Below are positions 9,040 through 21,893 of a stretch of 64,000 nt of DNA, piece by piece. The stretch covers positions 2,356,001 to 2,420,000 of the forward strand of contig NZ_CP080998.1 of the NCBI RefSeq assembly GCF_019645835.1. The letters are read 5' to 3'. Position numbers and translations under genes: made by a program. Origin of the DNA: Mycolicibacterium holsaticum DSM 44478 = JCM 12374 (GTDB taxonomy: Bacteria; Actinomycetota; Actinomycetes; Mycobacteriales; Mycobacteriaceae). Position 1 is the first letter of the stretch, and the number at the start of each line of letters is the position of its first letter. Below the pieces are notes generated by a model. The model saw only the letters and a program-made list of their open reading frames with translations. It searched no databases and was not told the origin of the DNA.

Positions 9040-9853
9040 CCCCGACGCAGAGGACGCCGGTGAGGTGCTGGCGCGCGGCGAGTTGACCGTCATCGGGCGC
9101 ATCCGTTCGGCCAGCAACGCCACCTTCCTGTGTGAGGCCCATCTCGGTGAGCGCCAGGCGCATTGTGTGTACAAGCCGATCAAGGGGGAGGCGCCGCTGT
9201 GGGATTTCCCGGACGGCACGCTGGCAGGCCGGGAGCGCGGCGCGTACCTGATTTCGGCGGTGCTGGGCTGGAATATCGTGCCCTACACCATCATTCGCGA
9301 CGGTCCCGCGGGTCGCGGGATGCTGCAGCTGTGGGTGGACCAGCCCGGTGACGACCCCGACGACGAAACCGTGAGCGGACCCGACCTCGTCGATCTGCTG
9401 CCGGCCGGTCGCATTCCGCCCGGGTACCTGCCGGTGTTGCGGGCCTACGACTACGCCGGCGACGAGGTGACCCTGGTACACGCCGACGACGTGCGGTTGT
9501 GGCGGATGGCCGTGTTCGACGTGTTGATCAACAACGCCGACCGCAAGGGCGGCCACATCCTGTGCGGGGTCGACGGGCAGGTGTACGGCGTGGACCACGG
9601 CGTGAGCCTGCACGTCGAGGACAAGCTGCGCACCGTGCTCTGGGGTTGGGCCGGTAAGCCCGTCGACGACCAGATGCTCGAGGCCGTCACCCGGCTACGC
9701 CATGAGCTGCGAAACGGGTTGGGGGAGCAGCTGTCTGAACACATCACCCGCCGGGAGATCGTCGCGTTGGAATCCAGAGCCGTTGAGCTGCTGGCCAATC
9801 CGGTGATGCCGACCCCCGACCGGCACCGGCCCATCCCGTGGCCCGCGTTCTGA
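9023..9853 (+). CDS. SCO1664 family protein, PI3/4-kinase- or HipA-like
   Basis: A 276-residue protein of the SCO1664 family, which resembles the catalytic core of PI3/4-kinase and HipA-type enzymes. Visible kinase-like elements are a nucleotide-binding Lys in HCVYKPIKGE (residues ~46-55), a catalytic-loop-like NNADRKGGHIL (~171-181) and a metal-binding-like GVDHGVSLH (~194-202). It starts at ATG 9023, inside the DUF3090 gene (17-nt overlap), so the two are translationally coupled. cysQ follows after 28 nt and mshC after that. No substrate is known; a protein or lipid target is possible. The motif assignments are my reading, not an alignment. Confidence 0.8.
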   Translation: MTSKPDPDAEDAGEVLARGELTVIGRIRSASNATFLCEAHLGERQAHCVYKPIKGEAPLWDFPDGTLAGRERGAYLISAVLGWNIVPYTIIRDGPAGRGMLQLWVDQPGDDPDDETVSGPDLVDLLPAGRIPPGYLPVLRAYDYAGDEVTLVHADDVRLWRMAVFDVLINNADRKGGHILCGVDGQVYGVDHGVSLHVEDKLRTVLWGWAGKPVDDQMLEAVTRLRHELRNGLGEQLSEHITRREIVALESRAVELLANPVMPTPDRHRPIPWPAF

Positions 9854-9881
9854 GCGCTGCGGCCCATGATCTACTGGGCCG

Positions 9882-10661
9882 GTGAGCCTGACGGATGCGG
9901 CGTTGGCGGCCGAGGTGGCCGCCGAGGCCGGCGAGATGCTGGTGGGCATCCGTGAGGAGATCGGCTTCTACGACCCCTACGACCTCGGCGACATCGGTGA
10001 CAGACGCGCCAACGTGCTGATCCTCGACCGGCTGCGCCGGGCCCGGCCCGAGGACGCGGTGCTGTCCGAGGAAGCCGTCGACGACCTGGCCCGGGTACAC
10101 GCCGACCGGGTCTGGATCGTCGATCCCGTGGACGGCACCCGCGAGTTCTCCATGCCGCGCCGAACCGACTGGGCGGTGCACATCGCGCTGTGGCGCCGCG
10201 ACGGCGGCCCGAACGGGGCCATCACCGACGCCGCCGTCGCGCTGCCCGCCCGCGGCGAGGTGTACCGCACCGACACGGTCAGCCCACCGCCGCCGCGCGC
10301 CGACGGCCCCGTCCTCATCACCGCCAGCGCCACGCGGCCGCCCGCGGTGCTGTGGTGGTTGCGCGAACAGATGGACATCCAACTGGTGGCGATCGGCTCC
10401 GCGGGCGCCAAGGCGATGGCCGTGGTGCGCGGTGACGTCGACGCCTATCTGCACGCCGGCGGCCAGTGGGAGTGGGATTCGGCGGCCCCGGCCGGGGTGG
10501 TGCAGGCGGCCGGGCTGCACGCGTCGCGGCTCGACGGGTCCGAGCTGATCTACAACCGGCGCGATCCCTACCTGCCCGACCTGTTGATGTGTCGACCCGA
10601 ACTGCGCGACGTGCTGCTCGACGGCATCCTGTCGGCCTACCGCAGCCGATTCGGGAACTGA
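9882..10661 (+). CDS. cysQ: 3'(2'),5'-bisphosphate nucleotidase CysQ
   Basis: Hydrolyses 3'-phosphoadenosine 5'-phosphate (PAP) to AMP, clearing the inhibitory by-product of sulfate activation; the M. tuberculosis orthologue Rv2131c also has inositol monophosphatase and fructose-bisphosphatase activity. The 259-residue protein belongs to the lithium-sensitive inositol-monophosphatase superfamily. Its metal-binding elements are SEEAVDD (~64-70), the signature [12 protein letters not shown] (~79-90) and the late [12 protein letters not shown] (~194-205). The start is GTG; a weak TCTACT lies 6 nt upstream. It lies directly before mshC, linking sulfur assimilation to mycothiol synthesis. Confidence 0.93.
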   Translation: MSLTDAALAAEVAAEAGEMLVGIREEIGFYDPYDLGDIGDRRANVLILDRLRRARPEDAVLSEEAVDDLARVHADRVWIVDPVDGTREFSMPRRTDWAVHIALWRRDGGPNGAITDAAVALPARGEVYRTDTVSPPPPRADGPVLITASATRPPAVLWWLREQMDIQLVAIGSAGAKAMAVVRGDVDAYLHAGGQWEWDSAAPAGVVQAAGLHASRLDGSELIYNRRDPYLPDLLMCRPELRDVLLDGILSAYRSRFGN

Positions 10662-10715
10662 GCGGGACCGACCGGGAATGAAACAGCCCCCCGCGTTGTC
10701 GGTCACACCGATGCC

Positions 10716-10721
10716 TAGAGT
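10716..10721 (+). promoter_or_regulatory. -10 hexamer for leaderless mshC start
   Basis: TAGAGT ends 7 nt before the mshC ATG at 10729 without a Shine-Dalgarno, which both supports that start over the upstream ATG at 10678 and suggests a leaderless transcript. Confidence 0.5.
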
Positions 10722-10728
10722 CGAGATC

Positions 10729-11967
10729 ATGAAATCGTGGCCGGCACCCGTCGTCCCGGAGATCGAGGGGCGGGCACCGCAACTGCGGCTCTACGACAGC
10801 GCCGACCGGCAGATCCGCCCGGTCGGCGCCGGTGAAACGGCCACCATGTACGTGTGCGGGATCACCCCGTACGACGCCACCCACCTGGGTCACGCGGCCA
10901 CCTACCTGGCGTTCGACCTCGTCTACCGGATCTGGCTGGACGGCGGACACCGCGTGCACTACGTGCAGAACGTCACCGACGTCGACGATCCGCTGTTCGA
11001 GCGCGCCCAGCGCGACGGCATCGACTGGCGCGAGCTCGCCGAACGCGAGACCCAACTGTTCCGCGAGGACATGGCCGCGCTGCGGGTGCTGCCCCCGCAC
11101 GACTACGTGGCGGCCACCGACGCCATCGCCGAGGTCATCGAGCTCGTCGAGAAGATGCTGGCCTCCGGTGCGGCGTATGTGGTCGACGATCCGCAGTACC
11201 CCGACGTCTACTTCCGCGCCGACGCCACCCGGCAGTTCGGCTACGAGTCGGGCTATGACCGTGACACCATGCTGGCGCTGTTCGCCGAGCGTGGCGGCGA
11301 CCCCGACCGGCCCGGTAAGAGCGACGAGCTCGACGCCCTGATGTGGCGTGCGGCCCGGCCGGGCGAACCGAGTTGGCCCTCGCCGTTCGGAACGGGACGG
11401 CCGGGCTGGCATGTCGAATGCTCGGCGATCGCGTTGAGCCGCATCGGCACCGGCCTGGACATTCAGGGCGGTGGCAGCGACCTGATCTTTCCGCACCACG
11501 AGTTCTCCGCGGCCCACGCCGAATCCGTCACTGGCGAGCGGCGGTTCGCCCGGCATTACGTGCACGCGGGCATGATCGGCTGGGACGGCCACAAGATGAG
11601 CAAGAGCCGCGGCAACCTGGTGCTGGTGTCCGCGCTGCGCGCCGACGGCGTCGACCCGTCCGCGATCCGGTTGGGCCTGTTCGCCGGGCACTACCGCTCC
11701 GACCGGTACTGGAGCGACGCCGTGCTCGCCGAGGCCAACCAGCGGCTGCACCGCTGGCGCACCGCGGCCGCGCTACCTGCCGGCCCCGACGCCACCGACG
11801 TGATCGCGCGGGTGCGCCGTTACCTGGCAGACGATCTCGACACGCCGAAAGCCCTTGCCGCACTGGATGGTTGGACAACCGACGCGCTCGAGTACGGCGG
11901 CCACGACGCCCAGGCGCCGCGCACCGTGGCAGCCGTGGTGGACGCGCTGCTGGGTGTTGAGCTGTAA
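10729..11967 (+). CDS. mshC: Cysteine--GlcN-Ins ligase MshC (mycothiol synthesis)
   Basis: Joins L-cysteine to 1-D-myo-inosityl 2-amino-2-deoxy-alpha-D-glucopyranoside using ATP, the third step of mycothiol synthesis in the cytoplasm. The 412-residue protein is related to cysteinyl-tRNA synthetase. It has the HIGH-type signature THLGHA, a KMSKSRGN loop, and zinc ligands in [10 protein letters not shown] and [10 protein letters not shown] plus a following His. It lacks the C-terminal tRNA-binding domains of CysS, which separates it from that enzyme. The ATG at 10729 (MKSWPAP) matches the family start; the extension from 10678 does not. It follows cysQ by 67 nt with its own putative leaderless promoter. 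Confidence 0.96.
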   Translation: MKSWPAPVVPEIEGRAPQLRLYDSADRQIRPVGAGETATMYVCGITPYDATHLGHAATYLAFDLVYRIWLDGGHRVHYVQNVTDVDDPLFERAQRDGIDWRELAERETQLFREDMAALRVLPPHDYVAATDAIAEVIELVEKMLASGAAYVVDDPQYPDVYFRADATRQFGYESGYDRDTMLALFAERGGDPDRPGKSDELDALMWRAARPGEPSWPSPFGTGRPGWHVECSAIALSRIGTGLDIQGGGSDLIFPHHEFSAAHAESVTGERRFARHYVHAGMIGWDGHKMSKSRGNLVLVSALRADGVDPSAIRLGLFAGHYRSDRYWSDAVLAEANQRLHRWRTAAALPAGPDATDVIARVRRYLADDLDTPKALAALDGWTTDALEYGGHDAQAPRTVAAVVDALLGVEL

Positions 11968-11971
11968 CCGG

Positions 11972-11986
11972 GCGGCGCTGCGCCGC
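11972..11986 (+). terminator. GC hairpin after mshC
   Basis: GCGGCG-CTG-CGCCGC forms a 6-bp stem with a 3-nt loop just after the mshC stop. There is no T-run, so it may be only a weak or factor-assisted terminator. Confidence 0.3.
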
Positions 11987-12019
11987 GAAAAGCTGGTCGG
12001 ACCCGGGTAACTTGACGCC

Positions 12020-12898
12020 ATGGGTTCTGTGAACGGCAAAGTCGCGTTGATCACCGGCGCCGCCAACGGTATCGGGGCAGAAGTGGCGCAGCGCCTGCAC
12101 GCCAAGGGCGCCAGCGTGGTGCTGACCGATCTGGACGCCGAGCAACTCGAGCAGGTGGCCGCGCGCCTGGGCGGTGACCGGGTGCTGACCGCGGTCGCCG
12201 ACGTCCGCGACCTCGGCGCGATGCAGGCCGCCGTCGACGACGGTGCCCGACGGTTCGGCGGCATCGACATCGTCATCGCCAACGCGGGCATCGCCACGGC
12301 CGGTTCCGTGCTGGCCGTGGACCCCGACGCGTTCAGGACGCTGATCGACGTCAACGTGGTCGGCGTGTTCAACACGGTGCGCGCCGCGCTGCCGTCGGTC
12401 ATCGACAGGCGCGGCTACGTGCTGGTCGTGTCGTCGGCGGCCGCCTACGCGGCCGCGGCAGGCATGGCCCCCTACGATGCCTCCAAGGCCGCCGTCGAGC
12501 ACTTCGCCAACGCGCTGCGCCAGGAGGTCGCACATCGCGGCGTGCACGTCGGCTCGGCGCACATGCTGTGGGTCGACACCCCGCTGGTGCGTGAGAGCAA
12601 GGCCGAATCGGCGGCGTTCCGGGAGACGTTGCGCAAACTGCCGGGACCGTTGAGCAAGACCACGTCGGTGCAGGCGTGCGGCGAGATCTTCGTCAAGGGC
12701 ATCGAGGAACGCAGACGACAGATCAACTGCCCGGGGTGGGTCGGGATGCTGAGGTGGCTCAAGCCGCTGCTGTCGTCGCCGGTGGTGGAGCGAATCCTGA
12801 CCAAATCGGTTCCCGACCTGCTGCCGCGGATGGACGCCGAGGTGGCCGCGCTGGGCCGGTCGATGAGCGCACGCACCGAAGCGCTGGAAAACCGTTGA
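12020..12898 (+). CDS. Short-chain dehydrogenase/reductase (Rv2129c-like)
   Basis: A 292-residue classical SDR. The NAD(P)-binding motif TGAANGIG lies at residues ~14-21, NAG at ~90-92 and the catalytic Y-x3-K in YDASK (~154-158), with the preceding Ser in VVSSAAAY. The C-terminal ~80 residues are longer than in minimal SDRs and include a membrane-facing-looking hydrophobic stretch (WLKPLLSSPVVERIL), common in mycobacterial SDRs acting on lipid or steroid-like substrates. TAACTT lies 6 nt before the ATG, suggesting a leaderless start. The stop overlaps the start of the DUF1254 lipoprotein gene (TTGA), so the two are coupled. Substrate unknown. Confidence 0.9.
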   Translation: MGSVNGKVALITGAANGIGAEVAQRLHAKGASVVLTDLDAEQLEQVAARLGGDRVLTAVADVRDLGAMQAAVDDGARRFGGIDIVIANAGIATAGSVLAVDPDAFRTLIDVNVVGVFNTVRAALPSVIDRRGYVLVVSSAAAYAAAAGMAPYDASKAAVEHFANALRQEVAHRGVHVGSAHMLWVDTPLVRESKAESAAFRETLRKLPGPLSKTTSVQACGEIFVKGIEERRRQINCPGWVGMLRWLKPLLSSPVVERILTKSVPDLLPRMDAEVAALGRSMSARTEALENR

Positions 12899-14328
12899 TC
12901 CGCCGGGTCGCGGTACTGGTTTTCGCTGCGGCGATGGTGGCGGCGTGCAGCACGACGGAATCCGAGAAGGAGACGACGCCGGCGGCGCCGCCGAGCGCGG
13001 CGCCGGTGAGCCCGCAGGACGCGCGGGCGATCGCCAAAGAGGCCTACATCTACGGCTTTCCGCTGGTCGACAGCTACCGCATCCGGTACTCGTACTTCGT
13101 CGACAGACAAGATCCGGAGTACATGGGCGGGTTCAACGAAGTTCACAGCACCGCAAGGCTTTTGACGCCCGCGGACAAGACGGTGCAGACGCCGAACGCC
13201 GACACGCCGTATTCGATGGTCGGCCTCGACCTGCGCACCGAACCGTTGGTGTTGACGGTCCCCGCGGTCGAACAGGACCGCTACTACTCGCTGCAGTTCA
13301 TCGACGGCTACACCTACAACGTCGCCTATGTCGGCAGCCGCACCACCGGCAACGGCGGCGGGAAATACCTGGTGGCCGGGCCCGGCTGGGACGGTGAGAA
13401 ACCCGAGGGCGTCGACGAGATCATCCGGTTCGACACCGACACCGGGCTGGTGATCTACCGCACCCAACTGTTCGGCCCGTCGGATCTGGGCAACGTGGAG
13501 AAGATCCAGGCCGGATATGCCGCGACGCCGTTGTCGGCGTACCTCAACCAACCGGCTCCCGCGCCGGCCCCGCCGATCGACTTCGTACCTCCGCTCACAC
13601 CGGATCAGGAGCGGACCTCACCACAGTTCTTCGAGATACTCGGCTTCACGCTGCGCTCCATGCCGGCGCTGCCCCAGGAAACCGAACTGCGTAAGCGGTT
13701 CGCGTCCATCGGGATCGGCCCCGACGGCGACTTCCGGGCCGACAAGCTGGCACCGGAGATGCGGTCGGCCGTGGAGGCAGGCATGGCCGACGCCTGGGCC
13801 GAACTGGACAAGCTGACCAAGGACAAGATCCAAACCGGTGAGGTTCCGACGTCGCAGTTGTTCGGCAGCGCCGAGGACCTCAACGGCAACTACCTCTACC
13901 GGATGGCGGGCGCGGTATACGGCATCTTCGGCAACACCGCCGCCGAGGCGCTGTATCCGGTGCTGTCGGTCGACTCCACGGGGGCGGCGTTGACCGGCGC
14001 CGACAACTACGTCGTGAAGTTGCCGGGCGGCCAGCTGCCGCCAGTCAATGCCTTCTGGTCGTTGACGATGTACGAGATGCCGCAGAGCCTGCTGGTGGAG
14101 AACCCGATCCAGCGCTATCTGATCAACTCACCGATGCTGCCCAGCGTGGTGCCCGATCCCGACGGCGGATACACCATCTACGTGCAGAACGAGTCACCCG
14201 GACCGGACAAGGAATCGAACTGGCTTCCGGCCCCCAAGGGCCCGTTCCAGTTGATCCTGCGGCTGTACTGGCCCAAGCCCGACGCGCTGAACGGCACGTG
14301 GAAGCCGCCCCAGGTGGTGCGGACGTAG
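12895..14328 (+). CDS. DUF1254/DUF1214 domain lipoprotein
   Basis: A 477-residue exported lipoprotein. From the TTG at 12895 the N-terminus has basic residues, a hydrophobic core (VAVLVFAAAMV) and the lipobox VAAC at ~17-20, followed by a Ser/Thr/Pro linker. The DUF1254 domain begins near residue 40 (EAYIYGFPLVDSYRI) and runs through TPNADTPYSMVGLDL, and the C-terminal DUF1214 half carries FWSLTMYEM and the closing LRLYWPKP. The start is inferred from a TTGA overlap with the SDR stop and from the signal peptide that only this start gives. The family is widespread, with no established activity. It abuts the convergent PAC2 gene, with no intergenic bases. Confidence 0.85.
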   Translation: MIRRVAVLVFAAAMVAACSTTESEKETTPAAPPSAAPVSPQDARAIAKEAYIYGFPLVDSYRIRYSYFVDRQDPEYMGGFNEVHSTARLLTPADKTVQTPNADTPYSMVGLDLRTEPLVLTVPAVEQDRYYSLQFIDGYTYNVAYVGSRTTGNGGGKYLVAGPGWDGEKPEGVDEIIRFDTDTGLVIYRTQLFGPSDLGNVEKIQAGYAATPLSAYLNQPAPAPAPPIDFVPPLTPDQERTSPQFFEILGFTLRSMPALPQETELRKRFASIGIGPDGDFRADKLAPEMRSAVEAGMADAWAELDKLTKDKIQTGEVPTSQLFGSAEDLNGNYLYRMAGAVYGIFGNTAAEALYPVLSVDSTGAALTGADNYVVKLPGGQLPPVNAFWSLTMYEMPQSLLVENPIQRYLINSPMLPSVVPDPDGGYTIYVQNESPGPDKESNWLPAPKGPFQLILRLYWPKPDALNGTWKPPQVVRT

Positions 14329-15222
14329 TCAGCCGCCGCGGTAACCCGGGCCGCGGCGGCGCAGATAGCGCTCGAACTCGGCGGCCAGCGCATCGCCGTC
14401 GATCTTGCCGAGCACCTCGTGCATGTCGACCTCGGCGTCGCCGCGCTGCTCCAGTGACTGCACGTACTCGGCGATCTCGTCGTCGTCGGCGGTCATCTCG
14501 GAGACCGCCTGCTCCCATTCCTCGGCCTGCGCGGGCAGATCACCGAGCGGCACCTCGACGTCGAGGACGTCTTCGACGCGACGCAGCAGCGCGACCGTCG
14601 CCTTGGGGCACGGCGGCTGCGACACGTAGTGCGGCACCGCCGCCCAGAACGTCACCGCCGGGATGCCGGCCTGCACACAGGCGTCCTGGAACACCCCGGC
14701 GATACCGGTCGGACCCTCATAGCGGGTTTCCTCCAGCCCGAACGTCTGCGCCGAGTCGGGGGAGTAGGCCGCCCCGGACACCGGCACCGGGCGGGTGTGG
14801 GGCGTGTCGGCCAGCAGCGCGCCCAGGATCACCACGGTCTGCACGTTCAGCTTTTCGGCGATCGCCAACAGTTCAGCGCAGAACGTCCGCCAGCGCATAT
14901 TGGGCTCGACGCCGTTCATCAGCACGATGTCGCGGTCCGAACCCGGTGGCCGGCAGTGCGAGATGCGCATCGACGGCCAGACCAACTCGCGGGTGACGCC
15001 GTCGACCTGCCGGATCACCGGCCGGTTGACCTGGTAGTCGTAGTACGCCTCGTCGTCGATCTCCACGATCAGTTCGGCATCCCAACTGGCTTCCAGGTGC
15101 TCAAGGGCATCGCTGGCGGCATCGCCGGCGTCGTTCCAGCCTTCGAAGGCCGCAACGACGATGGTGTCGTTGAGTTCGGGCAGGCCAGGGGGCCGATGGC
15201 CGCGCGCATCCGACGAGGTCAC
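14329..15222 (-). CDS. PAC2 family protein (Rv2125-like)
   Basis: A 297-residue cytoplasmic protein of the PAC2 family, whose eukaryotic and archaeal relatives are proteasome-assembly chaperones; the bacterial members' role is unproven. The fold is seen as alternating beta-alpha units: VVAAFEGWNDAGDAASDAL (residues ~22-40), VILGALLADTPHTRPV (~142-157) and a later VTFWAAVPHYV. The C-terminal ~60 residues are acidic and helical. It starts with GTG at 15222; TACGCT on the minus strand (15229-15234) lies 6 nt upstream, consistent with a leaderless mRNA. It is divergent from metH. The presence of the Pup-proteasome 15 kb away is suggestive but not evidence of interaction. Confidence 0.88.
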   Translation of the reverse strand: MTSSDARGHRPPGLPELNDTIVVAAFEGWNDAGDAASDALEHLEASWDAELIVEIDDEAYYDYQVNRPVIRQVDGVTRELVWPSMRISHCRPPGSDRDIVLMNGVEPNMRWRTFCAELLAIAEKLNVQTVVILGALLADTPHTRPVPVSGAAYSPDSAQTFGLEETRYEGPTGIAGVFQDACVQAGIPAVTFWAAVPHYVSQPPCPKATVALLRRVEDVLDVEVPLGDLPAQAEEWEQAVSEMTADDDEIAEYVQSLEQRGDAEVDMHEVLGKIDGDALAAEFERYLRRRGPGYRGG

Positions 15223-15461
15223 TCCGCCAGCGTAAGCCCTGCGCGGGGGCTAGGAGCACCATCGCCACAGGAGCCGACTTGATCCGGTGATTACCCTGGA
15301 TCCGTGGTTGAAGTGGGCGATCGACGATGAACGCATCCGAGGTCCTCGACGAAACGAAATACGTTCGGCTGCAATCCGGTTAACCGAGGTGGCGAAAGAC
15401 TTGCCCAACACGATCGCGACGACGACGAGACGTCAATCAGGTGACGAAGTAGACTTTCCTG

Positions 15462-15531
15462 GTCGAGAGGCGTTGCAACGGGTACCGGTTGCCACCGGTG
15501 TCCGCCACGCTCGGCGAAGTCAAGGACGCCT
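15462..15531 (+). ncRNA. S-adenosylhomocysteine (SAH) riboswitch upstream of metH
   Basis: The 330-nt region between the PAC2 and metH genes contains a fold matching the SAH riboswitch. P1 pairs GTCGAG (15462-15467) with CTCGGC (15510-15515). Inside it lies the conserved core GGCGTTGCAAC, then an 11-bp hairpin (CGGGTACCGGT with ACCGGTGTCCG, loop TGCC) and the conserved GCCACGCTCGG. The pseudoknot pairs AGGCGT (15468-15473) with ACGCCT (15526-15531). SAH riboswitches are established ON switches for SAH recycling genes. The 3' pseudoknot strand ends 9 nt before the metH Shine-Dalgarno (15541-15547), so ligand binding could affect translation. Bases 15223-15461 hold the divergent promoters; I see no other clear structure there. 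Confidence 0.85.
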
Positions 15532-15552
15532 TCCGCTATGGAAGGAGTGCTC

Positions 15553-19296
<3,744 letters not shown>

Positions 19297-19303
19297 TCGG
19301 ATC

Positions 19304-19987
19304 GTGCGTGCGGTGCTTTTCGACATGGATGGCACGCTCGTCGACTCCGAAAAGCTCTGGGACATCTCGCTGGCCGCGCTCTACACCGAGCTGGGCGGCC
19401 GGTTGCGGGCCGAGGTGCGGGCGTCGATGGTGGGCGGATCGGCCGAGGACACCATCCGCGCGGTGTACACCGACCTCGGCCTCGACCCGGATCCAGCCGC
19501 GATGGCCGAGTCCGACCGTTGGCTGCACGCCTACACCGCCGACTTGTTCGAGGACGGGCTGCAGTGGTGTGAGGGCGCGCGCGAGTTGCTGGAAGCGCTT
19601 GCTGCCGAAGAAACTCCGATGGCCCTGGTCACCAACACCCAGCGTGCGCTCACCGAGCGGGCACTGAACAGCATTGGCAGGCACTATTTTTCGGCAACCG
19701 TCTGCGGTGACGAAGTGCGTCGCGGCAAACCCGCACCCGACGCCTATCAACGCGCGGCCGCGCTGCTCGGGGTGGCGCCGTCCGAATGCCTGGCGATCGA
19801 GGACTCCGTCACCGGCACCGCCGCGGCCGAAAGCGCCGGATGCCCGGTGCTGGTGGTACCCAACGACGTCGCGGTGCCCGGCGGTGCCCGGCGCCGACAC
19901 GCCGGCTCGCTTGTCGGGCTGGGTGCCGCGGCGTTGCGAACCATCTACGCGCAGCTGGCCGACGGGGCCGCCGAACGAACCGCCTGA
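19304..19987 (+). CDS. HAD family hydrolase (beta-phosphoglucomutase-like)
   Basis: A 227-residue HAD-IA phosphatase. Motif I is FDMDGTLVDSE (residues ~6-16) with the two catalytic Asp, motif II is ALVTNTQRA, the conserved Lys is in RRGKPAPDAY, and motif III/IV is LAIEDSVTG. The cap is helical, subclass I. It starts with GTG 7 nt after the metH stop and is probably co-transcribed with metH. Substrate specificity cannot be predicted; the family dephosphorylates sugar phosphates or similar small molecules. A link to one-carbon metabolism is suggested only by the operon. Confidence 0.9.
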   Translation: MRAVLFDMDGTLVDSEKLWDISLAALYTELGGRLRAEVRASMVGGSAEDTIRAVYTDLGLDPDPAAMAESDRWLHAYTADLFEDGLQWCEGARELLEALAAEETPMALVTNTQRALTERALNSIGRHYFSATVCGDEVRRGKPAPDAYQRAAALLGVAPSECLAIEDSVTGTAAAESAGCPVLVVPNDVAVPGGARRRHAGSLVGLGAAALRTIYAQLADGAAERTA

Positions 19988-20075
19988 CCGCCTCACGTTG
20001 GCTGATCGGACCATTCAACGTGGTCGCAAGTGATTCAATGGGTTTCTGGTCACGCACGCTGCGGAAAGGCTTCCC

Positions 20076-21581
20076 ATGACTCATGCCGCCGCCGGCGGAG
20101 CCGAAACCGGAATCGACTACGAGCAAACCGACCATCCCGGACGGGTCGTCCGCATCGCGGCCGTTGCGGCGCTGGGCGGGTTGCTGTTCGGATACGACAG
20201 CGCGGTGATCAACGGCGCGGTCGCCGCGATCGAAGGCGAGTTCGCCATCAGCGGCGTCGGGTTGGGCTTCGCGGTGGCGTCGGCGTTGCTCGGGGCGGCG
20301 GTCGGCGCGATGACCGCCGGCGGGCTCGCCGACAAGATCGGCCGCCTGGCGGTGATGAAGCTGGCGGCGCTGCTGTTCTTGATCAGTGCGTTGGGCACCG
20401 GTCTGTCGTTCAACTTCGTCGGCGGCAACGACGATCACTACCTCGGGCTGCCGACCGGCGTGTGGATGCTGGTGGTGTTCCGCATCATCGGCGGCGTCGG
20501 GGTGGGCGTCGCCTCGGTGATCGCGCCCATGTACATCGCGGAGACGTCGCCGCCGCGGATCCGGGGTCGGCTCGGCTCACTGCAGCAGTTGGCGATCGTC
20601 ACGGGCATCTTCTTGTCCCTGGCGATCGACTACGCGCTGGCTCACTTGGCCGGTGGTTCCGGTGAAGTGCTGTGGCTCGGCATGGAGGCGTGGCGCTGGA
20701 TGTTCCTGATGATGGCTGTGCCGGCCGTCGTCTACGGCTCGCTGGCCTTCACGATCCCGGAGTCGCCGCGTTATCTCGTTGCCAAATACCGCATTCCGGA
20801 AGCACGCAGGGTTCTGAGCATGCTGCTCGGGGAGAAGAACCTCGAGCTGACGATCACCCGTATCCAGGAGTCGCTCAAGTCCGAGAAGCCGCCGTCCTGG
20901 CGTGATCTGCGCAAGCCCACCGGCGGCATCTACGGGATCGTGTGGGTCGGCCTGGGGTTGTCGATGTTCCAACAGTTCGTCGGCATCAACGTCATCTTCT
21001 ACTACTCCAACATCCTGTGGGAGGCCGTCGGCTTCGACGAGAGCCAGGCGTTCATCATCACCGTCATCACCTCGGTGACCAACATCGTCACCACGTTGAT
21101 CGCGATCGCGCTGATCGACCGGGTCGGGCGAAAGCCGCTGCTGCTGGTCGGCTCGACGGGGATGGCGGTCACGTTGGGCACGATGGCGGTGATCTTTGCC
21201 ACCGCGGGCACCGAGGTCGTCGACGGCAACCTGCAGCCGGTGCTCGTCGGCGCGTCCGGGCCCATCGCGCTGATCGCGGCGAACCTGTTCGTGGTGTCCT
21301 TCGGGATGTCGTGGGGCCCGGTGGTGTGGGTGTTGCTGGGCGAGATGTTCCCCAACCGCATCCGCGCCGCGGCGCTGGGCCTGGCCGCGGCCGGCCAGTG
21401 GGTGGCCAACTGGTTGATCACCGTGACGTTCCCGGGCCTGCGCGAGCATCTCGGCGCGGCCTACGGCTTCTACGCGGTGTGCGCGGTGCTGTCGTTGATG
21501 TTCGTGTGGCGCTGGGTGAAGGAAACCAAAGGCCTGCACCTGGAGGACATGCAGCAGGACCCCCGCCCGGCGCCGGCGTAA
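20076..21581 (+). CDS. Sugar porter family MFS transporter
   Basis: A 501-residue 12-helix permease of the sugar porter branch of the major facilitator superfamily. Diagnostic motifs are [14 protein letters not shown] in helix 1, the helix 2-3 loop [17 protein letters not shown] after helix 6, the loop [11 protein letters not shown] between helices 8 and 9, and the C-terminal [12 protein letters not shown] cytoplasmic N-terminus of ~25 residues precedes helix 1. It likely imports a monosaccharide or polyol by proton symport; the exact sugar is unknown. It begins 88 nt after the HAD gene and AAAGG upstream may serve as ribosome-binding site. It is followed 25 nt later by hisE. Confidence 0.92.
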   Translation: MTHAAAGGAETGIDYEQTDHPGRVVRIAAVAALGGLLFGYDSAVINGAVAAIEGEFAISGVGLGFAVASALLGAAVGAMTAGGLADKIGRLAVMKLAALLFLISALGTGLSFNFVGGNDDHYLGLPTGVWMLVVFRIIGGVGVGVASVIAPMYIAETSPPRIRGRLGSLQQLAIVTGIFLSLAIDYALAHLAGGSGEVLWLGMEAWRWMFLMMAVPAVVYGSLAFTIPESPRYLVAKYRIPEARRVLSMLLGEKNLELTITRIQESLKSEKPPSWRDLRKPTGGIYGIVWVGLGLSMFQQFVGINVIFYYSNILWEAVGFDESQAFIITVITSVTNIVTTLIAIALIDRVGRKPLLLVGSTGMAVTLGTMAVIFATAGTEVVDGNLQPVLVGASGPIALIAANLFVVSFGMSWGPVVWVLLGEMFPNRIRAAALGLAAAGQWVANWLITVTFPGLREHLGAAYGFYAVCAVLSLMFVWRWVKETKGLHLEDMQQDPRPAPA

Positions 21582-21606
21582 CCCGCGTGACCCGCAGCGG
21601 GCCGGC

Positions 21607-21888
21607 GTGGAACAATCGCGTGCCGTGAAGACCTTCGAAACCCTGTTCGCCGAACTGTCCGAGCGCGCGCGGACCCGGCCCGTCGGCAGCGGCACTGTCG
21701 CGGCCCTGGACGGCGGCGTGCACGGGTTGGGTAAGAAGATCCTGGAGGAGGCCGGCGAGGTGTGGCTGGCCGCCGAACACGAGCCCGATGAGGCCCTGGC
21801 CGAGGAGATCAGCCAACTGCTGTACTGGACGCAGGTATTGATGATCGCGCGCGGGCTCACCCTCGACGACGTCTACGCGAAGCTGTGA
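21607..21888 (+). CDS. hisE: Phosphoribosyl-ATP pyrophosphatase HisE
   Basis: Hydrolyses phosphoribosyl-ATP to phosphoribosyl-AMP, the second step of histidine synthesis. The 93-residue all-helical protein carries the MazG-type metal-binding pattern in [17 protein letters not shown] (E-x2-E) and EEISQLLYW. The GTG at 21607 ([13 protein letters not shown]) gives the same length and N-terminus as the M. tuberculosis protein; a second GTG at 21625 is possible. hisG follows immediately, forming the usual mycobacterial hisE-hisG pair. Confidence 0.95.
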   Translation: MEQSRAVKTFETLFAELSERARTRPVGSGTVAALDGGVHGLGKKILEEAGEVWLAAEHEPDEALAEEISQLLYWTQVLMIARGLTLDDVYAKL

Positions 21889-21893
21889 GCGCG

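Noticed and set aside
10678..10728. ATG at 10678 as the mshC start
   Set aside because: The extra 17 residues do not resemble the family, and a -10 element is placed correctly for the ATG at 10729.
15223..15537. Cobalamin riboswitch upstream of metH
   Set aside because: No B12 box was seen. The structure instead matches the SAH riboswitch with an exact pseudoknot.
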